A stretch of 46,671 nt of DNA from Mesorhizobium sp. B4-1-3 (lineage in GTDB: Bacteria; Pseudomonadota; Alphaproteobacteria; Rhizobiales; Rhizobiaceae), in contig NZ_VFTG01000032.1 in assembly GCF_006439355.1 (NCBI RefSeq), positions 1-46,671 of the forward strand, written 5' to 3'. Of the stretch, positions 16,787-25,010 are shown piece by piece. The notes under the pieces are model-generated. The model ran no database searches and was not told the origin of the DNA. It saw nothing but the letters and a program-made list of their open reading frames with translations. Positions within the stretch are counted from its first letter, which is position 1, and every line of letters begins with the position of its first letter. The position numbers were made by a program, and so were the translations under genes.

Positions 16787-17956
16787 ATGGCCGCTCAGCG
16801 CGCTGCAAGAACCAAGGACGAGGTCGACCATCCGTCGAGCCCGGTGCTGCATTTTGGCCCCGACAAGCCGCTGAAGCTCGACGCCGGCACGCTGCTTTCT
16901 CCTTTCCAGATCGCTTACCAGACCTACGGCAGCTTGAACGACGCGCGCTCCAACGCCATCCTCGTCTGCCACGCGCTGACCGGCGACCAGCACGTTGCCA
17001 ACACCAATCCGGTGACCGGCAAGCCGGGCTGGTGGGAGGTGCTGATCGGCCCAGGCAAGATCATCGACACCAACCGCTTCTTCGTCATCTGCTCCAACGT
17101 CGTCGGCGGTTGCCTCGGCTCGACCGGTCCGGCCTCGACCAATCCAGCGACCGGCAAGCCCTATGGGCTCGACCTGCCGATCATCACCATCCGCGACATG
17201 GTGCGCGCGCAGGCAATGCTCATCGATCATTTCGGCATCGAAAAGTTGTTTTGCGTGCTTGGCGGCTCGATGGGCGGCATGCAGGTGCTGGAATGGGCCG
17301 CAAGCTATCCGGAGCGGGTCTTCTCGGCGCTGCCGATCGCCACCGGCGCCCGCCATTCCTCGCAGAACATCGCCTTCCATGAGGTCGGCCGGCAGGCCGT
17401 CATGGCCGATCCCGACTGGCATGGCGGCAAATATCTCGATTTCGGCAAGCGGCCGGAAAAGGGGCTGGCCGTCGCGCGGATGGCCGCCCACATCACCTAT
17501 CTTTCGGAAGCCGCGCTCCACCGCAAGTTCGGCCGCAATTTGCAGGACCGCGAGGCGCTGACCTTCGGCTTCGACGCCGATTTCCAGATCGAGAGCTATC
17601 TGCGCCATCAGGGCATGACTTTCGTCGACCGCTTCGACGCCAATTCGTATCTCTATCTGACCCGCGCGATGGATTACTTCGATCTTGCCGCCGATCACGG
17701 CGGGCGCCTCGCCGACGCCTTCGCCGGCACCAAGACGCGCTTTTGCCTGGTCTCCTTCACCAGCGACTGGCTGTTCCCGACCGAGGAGAGCCGCTCGATC
17801 GTGCATGCCTTGAACGCGGCGGGCGCTTCCGTCTCCTTCGTCGAGATCGAGACCGACCGCGGTCATGACGCCTTCCTGCTCGACGAGCCGGAGTTGTTCG
17901 CGGCCATCAACGGCTTCATCGCCTCGGCTGCTCGCGCCAGGGGGCTCAGCCTATGA
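16787..17956 (+). CDS. metX: Homoserine O-acyltransferase (acetyltransferase type) MetX
   Basis: The 389-residue alpha/beta-hydrolase-fold enzyme acylates homoserine, the first committed step of methionine synthesis. The nucleophile elbow LGGSMGGMQ places Ser161. The catalytic aspartate is in FTSDWLFP and the histidine in TDRGHDAFLL near the C-terminus. The GSTGPAST and HSSQNIAFHEVGRQA segments are typical of MetX. ATG 16787 follows AGGATTGAGGACGGAC. A longer frame from 16631 reads through the riboswitch and terminator and is not real. The gene overlaps metW by 4 bases. Acetyl versus succinyl specificity cannot be decided by eye. Confidence 0.94.
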   Translation: MAAQRAARTKDEVDHPSSPVLHFGPDKPLKLDAGTLLSPFQIAYQTYGSLNDARSNAILVCHALTGDQHVANTNPVTGKPGWWEVLIGPGKIIDTNRFFVICSNVVGGCLGSTGPASTNPATGKPYGLDLPIITIRDMVRAQAMLIDHFGIEKLFCVLGGSMGGMQVLEWAASYPERVFSALPIATGARHSSQNIAFHEVGRQAVMADPDWHGGKYLDFGKRPEKGLAVARMAAHITYLSEAALHRKFGRNLQDREALTFGFDADFQIESYLRHQGMTFVDRFDANSYLYLTRAMDYFDLAADHGGRLADAFAGTKTRFCLVSFTSDWLFPTEESRSIVHALNAAGASVSFVEIETDRGHDAFLLDEPELFAAINGFIASAARARGLSL

Positions 17957-18567
17957 GCGTCAATCGCGCCCAGCGTGTCGACCTCGAAGTCGTCACCGAC
18001 CTCATCCCGGCCAATTCGCGTGTCCTCGATGTCGGCTCGGGCGACGGCGTGCTCCTGGAACTGTTACAGGAGACCAAGCAGGTCGACGGCCGCGGGCTGG
18101 AACTGTCGCAGCGCGGCGTCAACGAATGCGTGGCGCGCGGGCTATCGGTTATCCAGGGCGACGCCGACACGGATCTGAAATTCTACGCCGACAAGGGCTT
18201 TGACTTCGTTGTGCTCTCGCAGACGCTGCAGGCGACGCGCAACCCGAAGATCGTACTCGACGAGCTGCTTCGGATCGGCAACCGCGCCATCGTCTCCTTC
18301 CCCAATTTCGGTCACTGGCGTGTGCGCTTTTCGCTGCTGATCAAGGGCAGGATGCCGGTCACCAGGGACCTGCCCTATTCCTGGTACGACACGCCCAATA
18401 TCCACTTCTGCACCATCCGCGACTTCGTTAATCTGTGCGAGGAGCTTGGCGCGACCGTCGAGAAGGCGACCGCGCTCGACGCGAACGGCCAGAAGATCGG
18501 CCTGTCGATGCCTTGGTGGTTCTGGAACTTCTTCGGCCAGCAGGCGGTGTTTTTGTTGAGACGTTGA
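17953..18567 (+). CDS. metW: Methionine biosynthesis protein MetW
   Basis: The 204-residue protein has a class I methyltransferase fold with motif I VLDVGSGDGVLLELL near residue 25. Family blocks FDFVVLSQTLQATRNP, FPNFGHWRVRFSLLIKGRMPVT and YDTPNIHFCTIRDFVNLC are all present. MetW supports MetX activity in the homoserine acylation step in many bacteria, and the methyl acceptor, if any, is unknown. The ATGA overlap with metX shows translational coupling. A long hairpin followed by T residues lies downstream, which would end the metX-metW transcript. Confidence 0.94.
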   Translation: MSVNRAQRVDLEVVTDLIPANSRVLDVGSGDGVLLELLQETKQVDGRGLELSQRGVNECVARGLSVIQGDADTDLKFYADKGFDFVVLSQTLQATRNPKIVLDELLRIGNRAIVSFPNFGHWRVRFSLLIKGRMPVTRDLPYSWYDTPNIHFCTIRDFVNLCEELGATVEKATALDANGQKIGLSMPWWFWNFFGQQAVFLLRR

Positions 18568-18634
18568 CGCCGTGGAGTGATGGTCACGCAAGCCGGAACG
18601 CCACTGTGTTGCCATCAAACCGCAATGTTGCGGA

Positions 18635-18693
18635 AAAGCCACCAGTTTCCGCGTTTCTCGGCTGGCCTTGCGTGACACAAAGGTGGCTTTTTT
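18635..18693 (+). terminator. Candidate terminator of metX-metW
   Basis: AAAGCCACC (18635-18643) pairs with GGTGGCTTT (18682-18690), which runs into further T residues. The loop of 38 bases is longer than usual. A second small hairpin CCGCAA-TG-TTGCGG sits at 18620-18633. Confidence 0.45.
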
Positions 18694-18780
18694 GTAGCGT
18701 CGGCCGCAAATCAAGGGTGGACACGAAGATAGCCATCGGACCCATCCTAAATGCTAGATCCGACCGGTGGTGGCAGCCCG

Positions 18781-19710
18781 ATGTCGAGCCAGGATGTTCC
18801 GCTGATCTCAGTGATCACGCCGACCCACAATCGGCGCGGCCAGGTCGTGCGCGCGGTGGAAAGCGTTCTGGCGCAGACACTTACCCGCTTCGAGCATATT
18901 GTCGTCGACGACGGTTCGACCGACGGGACGGCCGCCGCGCTCGCCGAAATCCGCGACCCGCGGCTGATCTATGTCGGCGCCAAATGGCGCGGCGCCAACG
19001 CCGCGCGAAATGCGGGCATAGAGCGCGCGCGGGCGCCGGTCGTGACGTTCCTTGATTCGGACGATGTCTATCTGCCGGATCGGCTAGAGCGGACGCTGGC
19101 GCGCTTCGACGCGAATCCCTCGCTCGAAGTCCTCATCAGCTCCTTCCTGTCGCTGAAGGGCAACCGCAGCACCAAATGCATCAACCGCGAGGCCTTTCTC
19201 GACAAAGGCACGCTGCAACGCGCCCTGGTCTCGCAGACCATCTTCATCGCCGGCTCGGCGATCACCGCCAGGCACGAATCGCTGCTCGCGATCGGCGGCT
19301 ATGACAGCGACATCACGCGCATGCAGGATCGCGAGCTTCTGCTGCGCTTTGCCCGCCGCGGCGGCGCCCTGCTGTCCGAGGACATCGACTGGAAGAAGTA
19401 CAATTCGGAGAACTCGATCTCCGGCCGCCGCGACGGCTATGTCGCGGCCTATGCCAACCTGATCGATAAGCACCCCTATATCGCCGACCGCTATCCCGAC
19501 GTCCCGCCCTATATGATCGCGCGCCAGATTATCGCCGACACGCTGAAGGGCCGGCTGCAGCAGGCCTTTTCCGGCTATCTCGCCAATCGCTCGTCCGAGG
19601 CGCTCGGCTATTCGCTGCCGCAGCTCCTGCGCGGCTATGTCGTCGGCCGCCGCTGGCGGCGCGACTGCTATGACGAGTTCCGCGCCAAATACGGCGCCCG
19701 GGCGGTCTGA
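18781..19710 (+). CDS. Glycosyltransferase family 2
   Basis: From the ATG at 18781 the 309-residue protein begins with the GT-A nucleotide-sugar domain: PLISVITPTHNRRGQVVRAVES, VVDDGSTDGT and the metal-binding FLDSDDVYLPDRL. The domain spans about residues 7-220. The C-terminal part is helical and unassigned, and no membrane helix is evident, so it is likely cytoplasmic or peripheral. It probably adds a sugar to a surface polysaccharide or lipid. An ATG at 18751 would add ten residues and lacks a ribosome-binding site. It is convergent with the ABC exporter gene, with a shared hairpin at 19756. No polysaccharide cluster adjoins it, so the product is unknown. Confidence 0.85.
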   Translation: MSSQDVPLISVITPTHNRRGQVVRAVESVLAQTLTRFEHIVVDDGSTDGTAAALAEIRDPRLIYVGAKWRGANAARNAGIERARAPVVTFLDSDDVYLPDRLERTLARFDANPSLEVLISSFLSLKGNRSTKCINREAFLDKGTLQRALVSQTIFIAGSAITARHESLLAIGGYDSDITRMQDRELLLRFARRGGALLSEDIDWKKYNSENSISGRRDGYVAAYANLIDKHPYIADRYPDVPPYMIARQIIADTLKGRLQQAFSGYLANRSSEALGYSLPQLLRGYVVGRRWRRDCYDEFRAKYGARAV

Positions 19711-19755
19711 CCGCCCTCCTGACGCGGCTGCGGACGGACGATCTCTGCACACCTT

Positions 19756-19772
19756 CCGTTTCCGTGAAACGG
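19756..19772. terminator. Hairpin between convergent genes
   Basis: CCGTTTC-CGT-GAAACGG is a perfect 7-base-pair stem, identical to the inner hairpin of the repeat at 47-63. It lies between the convergent GT2 and ABC genes and could stop both transcripts. No T-run is seen on the plus side. Confidence 0.4.
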
Positions 19773-19781
19773 TGAACCACT

Positions 19782-21623
19782 TTAAGCCTCGGCGGATTCC
19801 TTCTTGCGACGCGGCGCCGCCGGCGGCGGCTCGATCGCCCCTGCCCTGACGCGCGCGGGTTTCAGCGCCGGCGCGCCGGAATCCTTGACGATGTTCAGCG
19901 AGCGCGGAAAAAACTGGCTGTTGTGCTGACCGCGCCCGATATTGATGATGGCGGTTTCAGGCAGACGCTTCTGTAGCATCGCCAGTACCCGCCGTAGCGT
20001 CGGGCCGTCGAACGAGTCGAGCGCTTCGTCTATGATCACCCATTTCGGCTTGCGCAAGGCGAGCCGGGCGAAAGCCAGCGCCCGTTGTTCGTCATCACCG
20101 AGCTCACGTTCCCACCGCCCGGGATTGTCAAGGGCGGTCGCCAGCCGACCGAGGCCGACCTCGCCAAGCACCGCCGCGATCTGGGCATCGCTGGCCGGGG
20201 CTTCGCCATTCGGATGGACGAGTACCTCGCGCAACGTGCCGGCCGGGAAATACGGCACGCGGGGCACGAAGATGGGAGTCTCGCCGGCCGGCAGGCCGAT
20301 CCTGCCGCTCCCCCACGGCCACAGGCCGGCAATGGCGCGGAAGAACAATGTCTTGCCGGCGCCCGGCTCGCCGGTGATCATGACGCGCTCGCCAGGGTGG
20401 ATTTCGACATCGGTCTGGGCAAGCTTGGTGCAGCCTTCCGGCGAAGACACCTGAAGCTTGTCGAAGGTCAGGCTGCCATTGGCGTTTTCCACGAACTGGA
20501 TGCGCTTTTCCGTGTCGTGCAGCGCGTCGGTCTCGGTGAGCGCGATCCGGAAATCGGCCACGCGCATCAGCGTCGCGCGCCAGTCGGCGATGCTGCCGAT
20601 GTTGTTGATGAACCAGCGAAGCGACGAATGGACCTGGTTGAAGGCGCCGACCGCCATCATCAATCCGCCGAACGAGATGTCGCCCGAGAAATAGACCGGC
20701 GAAGCCACCAGTATGGGCGCCACGACCGTTATCCAGCCATAGGTGTCGGTCACCCAGGCCAGGTTGATCTGGGCGGTGAAGATGCGCCGCATGGCGCCGA
20801 GCACCGTGCCGAGGTCAAGCTCCAGCCGGCGTCGGGCGTCGGGCTCGCCATGGTAGAGCGCGATCGCGTCGACATTCTCGTTGACCCGCACCATGGAGGA
20901 GCGCAGCTCCGCTTCGCGGGTGTAGCGCTCGCTGTTGAGACCGATCAGCGGACGCCCGACCAGCCAGCTCAGCCAGGAGGCGATGCCGGCGTAGAGGAAC
21001 GCCGCCCAGACCATGTAGCCCGGTATCGCCAGTGAATAGCCCCCGATGTGGAAGACGAAGCCCGAAGACAGCTCCCACAGCACGCCTATGAAGGACACGA
21101 GCAGGATGAAGGACTGCAGCAGTCCAACGCCGAGATCCGTCGACAAATCCGACAGGTGGGCGGCGTCCTGCTGCATGCGCTGGTCGGGATTGACGCCAAT
21201 GGCACCGGCATTGGCCAGCCGGAAGGCCCGCGCCGGGCGCATCCATTGATCGATGAGATCGAGCGTCAGCGCCTCGCGTAACCGCAAACGGATCATCTGG
21301 TTGAGCCACGTCTGGCCGATGTTGAGCACCAGAAGCCCGCTGGCGATCATCGCAAAGACCAGAAGCTGGTGTAGGAAATCCGCCATGTCGCGCCGGGCCA
21401 GCGCGTCATAGAAAGGCTGGTTCCAGCGGTTGAGCAGGACCTGTCCGATCGAGGTGGCGACGATGACCGCGACGATGCCGATGGAGACCCAGGCAAGTTG
21501 CCTGCGCACTGGCGAGGTTTTCAGCCCCAGCTTGATCGTCGCCATCTGGTCGGCGAGGCTGCTTGCCTCGACCGAGACGGCGGGTTTTTGCGGGCCCGGC
21601 TTTTTATCGGTCTGGTCGTCCAT
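19782..21623 (-). CDS. ABC transporter, fused permease/ATPase (SbmA/BacA/YddA type)
   Basis: The 613-residue protein has an SbmA/BacA-like membrane domain with about six helices in residues 40-330. Its markers are VLLNRWNQPFYDALARRD, the cytoplasmic DQWMRP and NPDQRMQQDA segments, and GRPLIGLNSERYTREAELR. A C-terminal nucleotide-binding domain follows, with Walker A GEPGAGKT near residue 430, signature LGDDEQRALAFARL and Walker B WVIIDEALDSFD. The switch histidine is not in the usual place: the H-loop reads IINIGRGQH. Family members export or import peptides or complex lipids; in rhizobia BacA relatives matter for symbiosis, but this protein is the ABCD/YddA form, not BacA. A stop-adjacent hairpin lies downstream. 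Confidence 0.87.
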   Translation of the reverse strand: MDDQTDKKPGPQKPAVSVEASSLADQMATIKLGLKTSPVRRQLAWVSIGIVAVIVATSIGQVLLNRWNQPFYDALARRDMADFLHQLLVFAMIASGLLVLNIGQTWLNQMIRLRLREALTLDLIDQWMRPARAFRLANAGAIGVNPDQRMQQDAAHLSDLSTDLGVGLLQSFILLVSFIGVLWELSSGFVFHIGGYSLAIPGYMVWAAFLYAGIASWLSWLVGRPLIGLNSERYTREAELRSSMVRVNENVDAIALYHGEPDARRRLELDLGTVLGAMRRIFTAQINLAWVTDTYGWITVVAPILVASPVYFSGDISFGGLMMAVGAFNQVHSSLRWFINNIGSIADWRATLMRVADFRIALTETDALHDTEKRIQFVENANGSLTFDKLQVSSPEGCTKLAQTDVEIHPGERVMITGEPGAGKTLFFRAIAGLWPWGSGRIGLPAGETPIFVPRVPYFPAGTLREVLVHPNGEAPASDAQIAAVLGEVGLGRLATALDNPGRWERELGDDEQRALAFARLALRKPKWVIIDEALDSFDGPTLRRVLAMLQKRLPETAIINIGRGQHNSQFFPRSLNIVKDSGAPALKPARVRAGAIEPPPAAPRRKKESAEA

Positions 21624-21739
21624 GAAGGATATTCCTGGTTTCCGCCGCGGTCATGATTACCGCGCCGCGCGAGCATGCTTTGATCGGGCACGTCCCAGAT
21701 AGGGTGATGATCGCTGCGCGATGCAAGGCGCGGCGGTGA

Positions 21740-22516
21740 TCACGAACGTGTCACATGGCCAGGCGCGCCGTCGGTCGCGTGCCGGCCAAGCCGCGTTGCC
21801 CCCTGCGGCGAGAAGACGGGCACGAAGACGCGGCGAGAGGCGCGCTGCGCGACCGGCACGCCCTGATAGAGCCGTTTCTGCGCCTCGACGACGATCACGC
21901 CGGAAAAGATCGGCCAGAACCGCCGGCCGGCCCTCTCCAGCACATTGTGGAACCGCATCATGAAACGCCGCGGCGACGGCGGGAAGAACAGCGCATCGCT
22001 CCATGTCGCCGGGGTGAAATTCGCCTCCCGCAGCAATTCGGTCAGCTGGCCGCGCGAGAACGGCCGGCCGTTGCCGAAGGGCGTGTGCTCGAAGCGCGCC
22101 CACACGCCGCGCCGGTTGGGCACGACGATGACCACCCTGCCCGCCGGCGACAGCACGCGCCAGATCTCGTTCAGCGTCTCGCGCGGATTTTCGGCATGTT
22201 CAAGCGAATGCACCAGGAGCACGCGGTCGATGCAGGAATCGACCAGCGGCAGTTCCTCGTCGAAGACCAGTGCTGTCGCCGCCGGCCCGGTCGCCGGCCA
22301 CACCACCGCGCCCTGCGTCCCCGGCATGAAGGCGAAGACGCGCTCGGCATCGGTGCCGAAGCGTTCCAGCCAGGGCAGCGTGTAGCCGAGACCGACCAGG
22401 CGCTCATTGGGCACGGTTGCCCAAATGGACGACAGCGCCATGGTGATCGAGTGCTCGGCCAGTTGGCCGAGCGTGGACGCGTAGAAGGAGCGCAGGTCGA
22501 CGATATCCGAATGCAT
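21740..22516 (-). CDS. SAM-dependent methyltransferase (Methyltransf_11 type)
   Basis: The chosen ATG at 22516 gives 258 residues beginning MHSDIVDLRSFYASTLGQLAE. A class I methyltransferase fold is suggested by DSCIDRVLLVHSLEHAENPRETLNEIWRVLSPAGRVVIVVPN near residues 90-135, the motif-II/III region of Methyltransf_11 proteins. The usual glycine-rich motif I is weak (LGYTLPWLERFG). The acceptor is unknown. It is divergent from gloB at 22651. A frame reaching 22591 reads through an 18-base tandem repeat and is less likely. The pairing with gloB is common in alphaproteobacteria as far as I recall. Confidence 0.8.
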   Translation of the reverse strand: MHSDIVDLRSFYASTLGQLAEHSITMALSSIWATVPNERLVGLGYTLPWLERFGTDAERVFAFMPGTQGAVVWPATGPAATALVFDEELPLVDSCIDRVLLVHSLEHAENPRETLNEIWRVLSPAGRVVIVVPNRRGVWARFEHTPFGNGRPFSRGQLTELLREANFTPATWSDALFFPPSPRRFMMRFHNVLERAGRRFWPIFSGVIVVEAQKRLYQGVPVAQRASRRVFVPVFSPQGATRLGRHATDGAPGHVTRS

Positions 22517-22546
22517 GCGCGGGACGGTAGCCGTGAAGCCTGCCAA

Positions 22547-22592
22547 GTTCAACAAAGGCGCCCGGTTCAACAAATGCGCCAAGCTCAACAAA
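22547..22592. repeat. Three 18-base tandem units upstream of gloB
   Basis: GTTCAACAAA occurs at 22547 and 22565 and GCTCAACAAA at 22583, each separated by 18 bases. The units also include GCGCC between copies. It lies in the divergent gap between the methyltransferase and gloB. Confidence 0.7.
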
Positions 22593-22650
22593 CCCGGATG
22601 ACATCGGCGCCCGCCCGCCCTATGTCTGCGACGACAACGGGAGACATGCG

Positions 22651-23418
22651 ATGCCGGTCGAAATCGAGCAGTTCATGTGCCGCACCGACAATTTCGGCGT
22701 GCTGGTCCACGATCCGAAGAGCGGTGAGACGGCGATCATCGATGCGCCGGAAGAGGCGCCGATCCTGGCGGCGGTCAAGCGCACAGGCTGGACGCCGACA
22801 TTGATCCTCACCACGCACCATCATGCCGACCATGTCGAAGCCAATCTCGCGTTGAAGGAGCGCTTCAAATTGCGCATCGTCGGCCCGGAGGCCGAGAAGG
22901 CGAAGATCCCCGGCATCGACGAGACGGTTGGCGAGGGCTCGGTCGTGCGCCTTGGCGAGGAGCGGATCGAGGTGATCGAGACGCCGGGCCATACCGCCGG
23001 CCATGTCTCCTATTATTTGCCGGCCTCGAAGATGGCCTTCACCGCTGACACGCTGTTTGCGCTGGGTTGCGGCCGGCTGTTCGAATGCAAGCCGCCGGTC
23101 ATGTATGAATCGCTGAAGAAGCTGGCAGCGCTGCCGGCGCAAACCGCCATCTATTGCGGTCACGAATACACCTTGGCCAATGCCCGTTTCGCGGTGACGG
23201 TCGATCCGAGCAATCCGGCGCTGAAGCAGCGCGCGGCAAGGATCGAGGCGCTGCGCGCCGACAACAAGCCGACATTGCCGACCACCATCGGCGAAGAGCT
23301 GTCGACCAATCCGTTCCTGCGCTGGCACGATCCGGGGATCCGCAAGCATCTCGGCATGGAGAAAGCCTCGGATGCCGAAGTGTTCGCCGAAATCCGCAAG
23401 CGCAAGGACAATTTTTAG
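22651..23418 (+). CDS. gloB: Hydroxyacylglutathione hydrolase (glyoxalase II)
   Basis: The 255-residue metallo-beta-lactamase-fold enzyme hydrolyses S-lactoylglutathione to lactate and glutathione, completing cytosolic methylglyoxal detoxification. The binuclear metal motif THHHADH is at residues 55-61. Other ligands are in TPGHTAGHVSYY and FTADTLFALGCGRLFE, and YCGHEYT precedes the C-terminal glutathione-binding domain, which ends with NPFLRW. The length equals the family norm. ATG 22651 follows ACGGGAGACATGCG. It is monocistronic or leads the cupin gene, which begins 51 bases after the stop. Confidence 0.93.
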   Translation: MPVEIEQFMCRTDNFGVLVHDPKSGETAIIDAPEEAPILAAVKRTGWTPTLILTTHHHADHVEANLALKERFKLRIVGPEAEKAKIPGIDETVGEGSVVRLGEERIEVIETPGHTAGHVSYYLPASKMAFTADTLFALGCGRLFECKPPVMYESLKKLAALPAQTAIYCGHEYTLANARFAVTVDPSNPALKQRAARIEALRADNKPTLPTTIGEELSTNPFLRWHDPGIRKHLGMEKASDAEVFAEIRKRKDNF

Positions 23419-23469
23419 TTCCACCGCAGTCGACCAAAAGGCTCGACGTTCTTCGCAGCAAAGACCGCC

Positions 23470-23898
23470 ATGACCAGCGCCGCCGAGATCATCGCAACGC
23501 TAGGCCTCAAGCCGCATCCCGAGGGCGGCTGGTACGCCGAGACCTTTCGCGACGCCGCGGGCGGCCCGCGCGATCATTCGACCGCGATCTACTTCCTGCT
23601 CGAGCACGGCCAGCTTTCGGCCTGGCACCGGGTGAAGGACGCGGCCGAGGTCTGGCATTTTTATGCTGGAGCGCCGCTGGCGCTGTCGATGCATGAGGAA
23701 GGCGCAGGCGCCGTCATCGAGCAGGTGCTTGGCACGGCCCTTACCGCCGGCGAGCGGCCGCAGATCGTCGTGCCGGCCGGCTGGTGGCAGTCGGCGCGCA
23801 GCCTCGGCGAATGGACGCTGGTCGGCTGCACCGTGGCGCCGGGCTTCGATTTCGCCGCTTTCGAGCTGGCCCAGCCTGGCTGGCAACCGCAGACATGA
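23470..23898 (+). CDS. Cupin protein, DUF985 family
   Basis: The 142-residue protein is a single small beta-barrel of the Cupin_5/DUF985 family. It carries the family blocks HPEGGWYAETFRD near residue 17, AWHRVKDAAEVWHFYAGAPL near residue 55, and GWWQSARSLGEWTLVGCTVAPGFDFAAFEL toward the end. Histidines in the second block could hold a metal. No catalytic activity is established for the family. It is 51 bases after gloB on the same strand and may share a transcript. Confidence 0.85.
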   Translation: MTSAAEIIATLGLKPHPEGGWYAETFRDAAGGPRDHSTAIYFLLEHGQLSAWHRVKDAAEVWHFYAGAPLALSMHEEGAGAVIEQVLGTALTAGERPQIVVPAGWWQSARSLGEWTLVGCTVAPGFDFAAFELAQPGWQPQT

Positions 23899-23999
23899 TA
23901 CCGAAAGACAGCCCCATTAACTGTGGTGCAACCAATGCTTGCCAGCATGTTGGATGATCCGGATACGCATCGTTAAAAGTACGCCAGGGACGTGTCGAG

Positions 24000-24293
24000 A
24001 TGAATGACCATCGGCTGCCCGGGCGAAACAAAGCACTCATTGCTGCCTTCGTCGCGATCGGCGTAGCAGGTCTTCTGTTGCGACCTATTTTTCCGAAGAG
24101 CATATTTGTCGCGCTGCTTGCAATGAGCACGCTCCTTGAAGCCTACCTGATCTTCTGGTTCTGGAGACTGTTTCAGGAATGGAAACAATCTCCAACGCTT
24201 CAAAAGCGCTTGTCCGCTGCGCTTTTTTTCATCGCCCTCGGTGCATCCTTATACATGACATACCTGACACTCCGTTCCATATTGCTGCGATGA
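24000..24293 (+). CDS. Small hypothetical membrane protein
   Basis: The 97-residue product has three predicted transmembrane stretches: about residues 12-30 (ALIAAFVAIGVAGLLL), 33-56 (SIFVALLAMSTLLEAYLIFWFW) and 71-92 (AALFFIALGASLYMTYLTL). Its reading frame is less G+C-rich than its neighbours and it has no recognised family. It stands alone between the cupin and the convergent lysoplasmalogenase gene, with a weak ribosome-binding site (GTCGAG). It could be a real small gene or a chance frame; the clean hydrophobic pattern favours real. Confidence 0.55.
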   Translation: MNDHRLPGRNKALIAAFVAIGVAGLLLRPIFPKSIFVALLAMSTLLEAYLIFWFWRLFQEWKQSPTLQKRLSAALFFIALGASLYMTYLTLRSILLR

Positions 24294-24320
24294 GCATCAG
24301 TTTGCTGCCATCCATCGAAC

Positions 24321-25010
24321 TCAGGACCAAAGATCAAGACGACCCAACAAGAACCCCAGCGTGATCGCCAACTGGGCCGCGTAATAAAGCACCCAGACCG
24401 CGTGGCGCATCCACACGCGATGCGGCGAGATCGCCACGAGCAGGAAGCGCTCGGTAGCCAGCAGCCCGTCCGAGGCGATGAACAGCACCGCGCCGGCGAT
24501 TACCCAGGGAGCATTGGTCGTGAGCGCCGAAATGCCCATGGCGAGGATCGCCGCGACATAGACGGCGACCGGGATGCGCAGCTGCGGGCCGACGCGGCGC
24601 CAGAGCGCGGCAAGCATGATGATGCTGAATGCGGCCATGGCCAAGGCGATCGCGCCGCGCCAGGGTTCGGCGCTCAACAGGCCGAGCCCACCGCCTGCCT
24701 GCGAAAACAGCGCGACATACGCGATATGACCGGCGAGAAAGCTCGCCAACCCGCCGAGAAAGGCCTTTTCGCCGTCGCGTGACAGAAAGGCGTCGCCGAC
24801 GGCGCTGAGTGCCAGCGCCGCGACCAGCAGCAGCGGACCGCCCTGCGTGGCGGCAAGCACGGCCAGCAAAGCCACGGCAAGCGTCTTTGCCGCCGTGCGC
24901 GTCCAGTTCGGCGGCATGTCGAGCGCAAAGGCGTAGATCACGGCCGCGACGAACGAGAACAGCAGCGTCGCGTTGGCGTTGGCCTCGATGCCGCCGGAAA
25001 ACGGCATCAT
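24321..25010 (-). CDS. Lysoplasmalogenase-like YhhN-family membrane protein
   Basis: The 229-residue integral membrane protein has about eight hydrophobic helices and no soluble domain. The YhhN/TMEM86 pattern is seen in ALSAVGDAFLSRDGEKAFLGGLASFLAGHIAYV, with its acidic GDAFL and the buried FLAGH, and in GAVLFIASDGLLATERF. TMEM86 enzymes hydrolyse lysoplasmalogens. Bacterial substrates are unproven. The start ATG at 25010 overlaps the stop of the EamA transporter (ATGATG / TGA), showing translational coupling. A frame extending to 25274 lies inside the transporter gene and is a shadow. Confidence 0.82.
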   Translation of the reverse strand: MMPFSGGIEANANATLLFSFVAAVIYAFALDMPPNWTRTAAKTLAVALLAVLAATQGGPLLLVAALALSAVGDAFLSRDGEKAFLGGLASFLAGHIAYVALFSQAGGGLGLLSAEPWRGAIALAMAAFSIIMLAALWRRVGPQLRIPVAVYVAAILAMGISALTTNAPWVIAGAVLFIASDGLLATERFLLVAISPHRVWMRHAVWVLYYAAQLAITLGFLLGRLDLWS

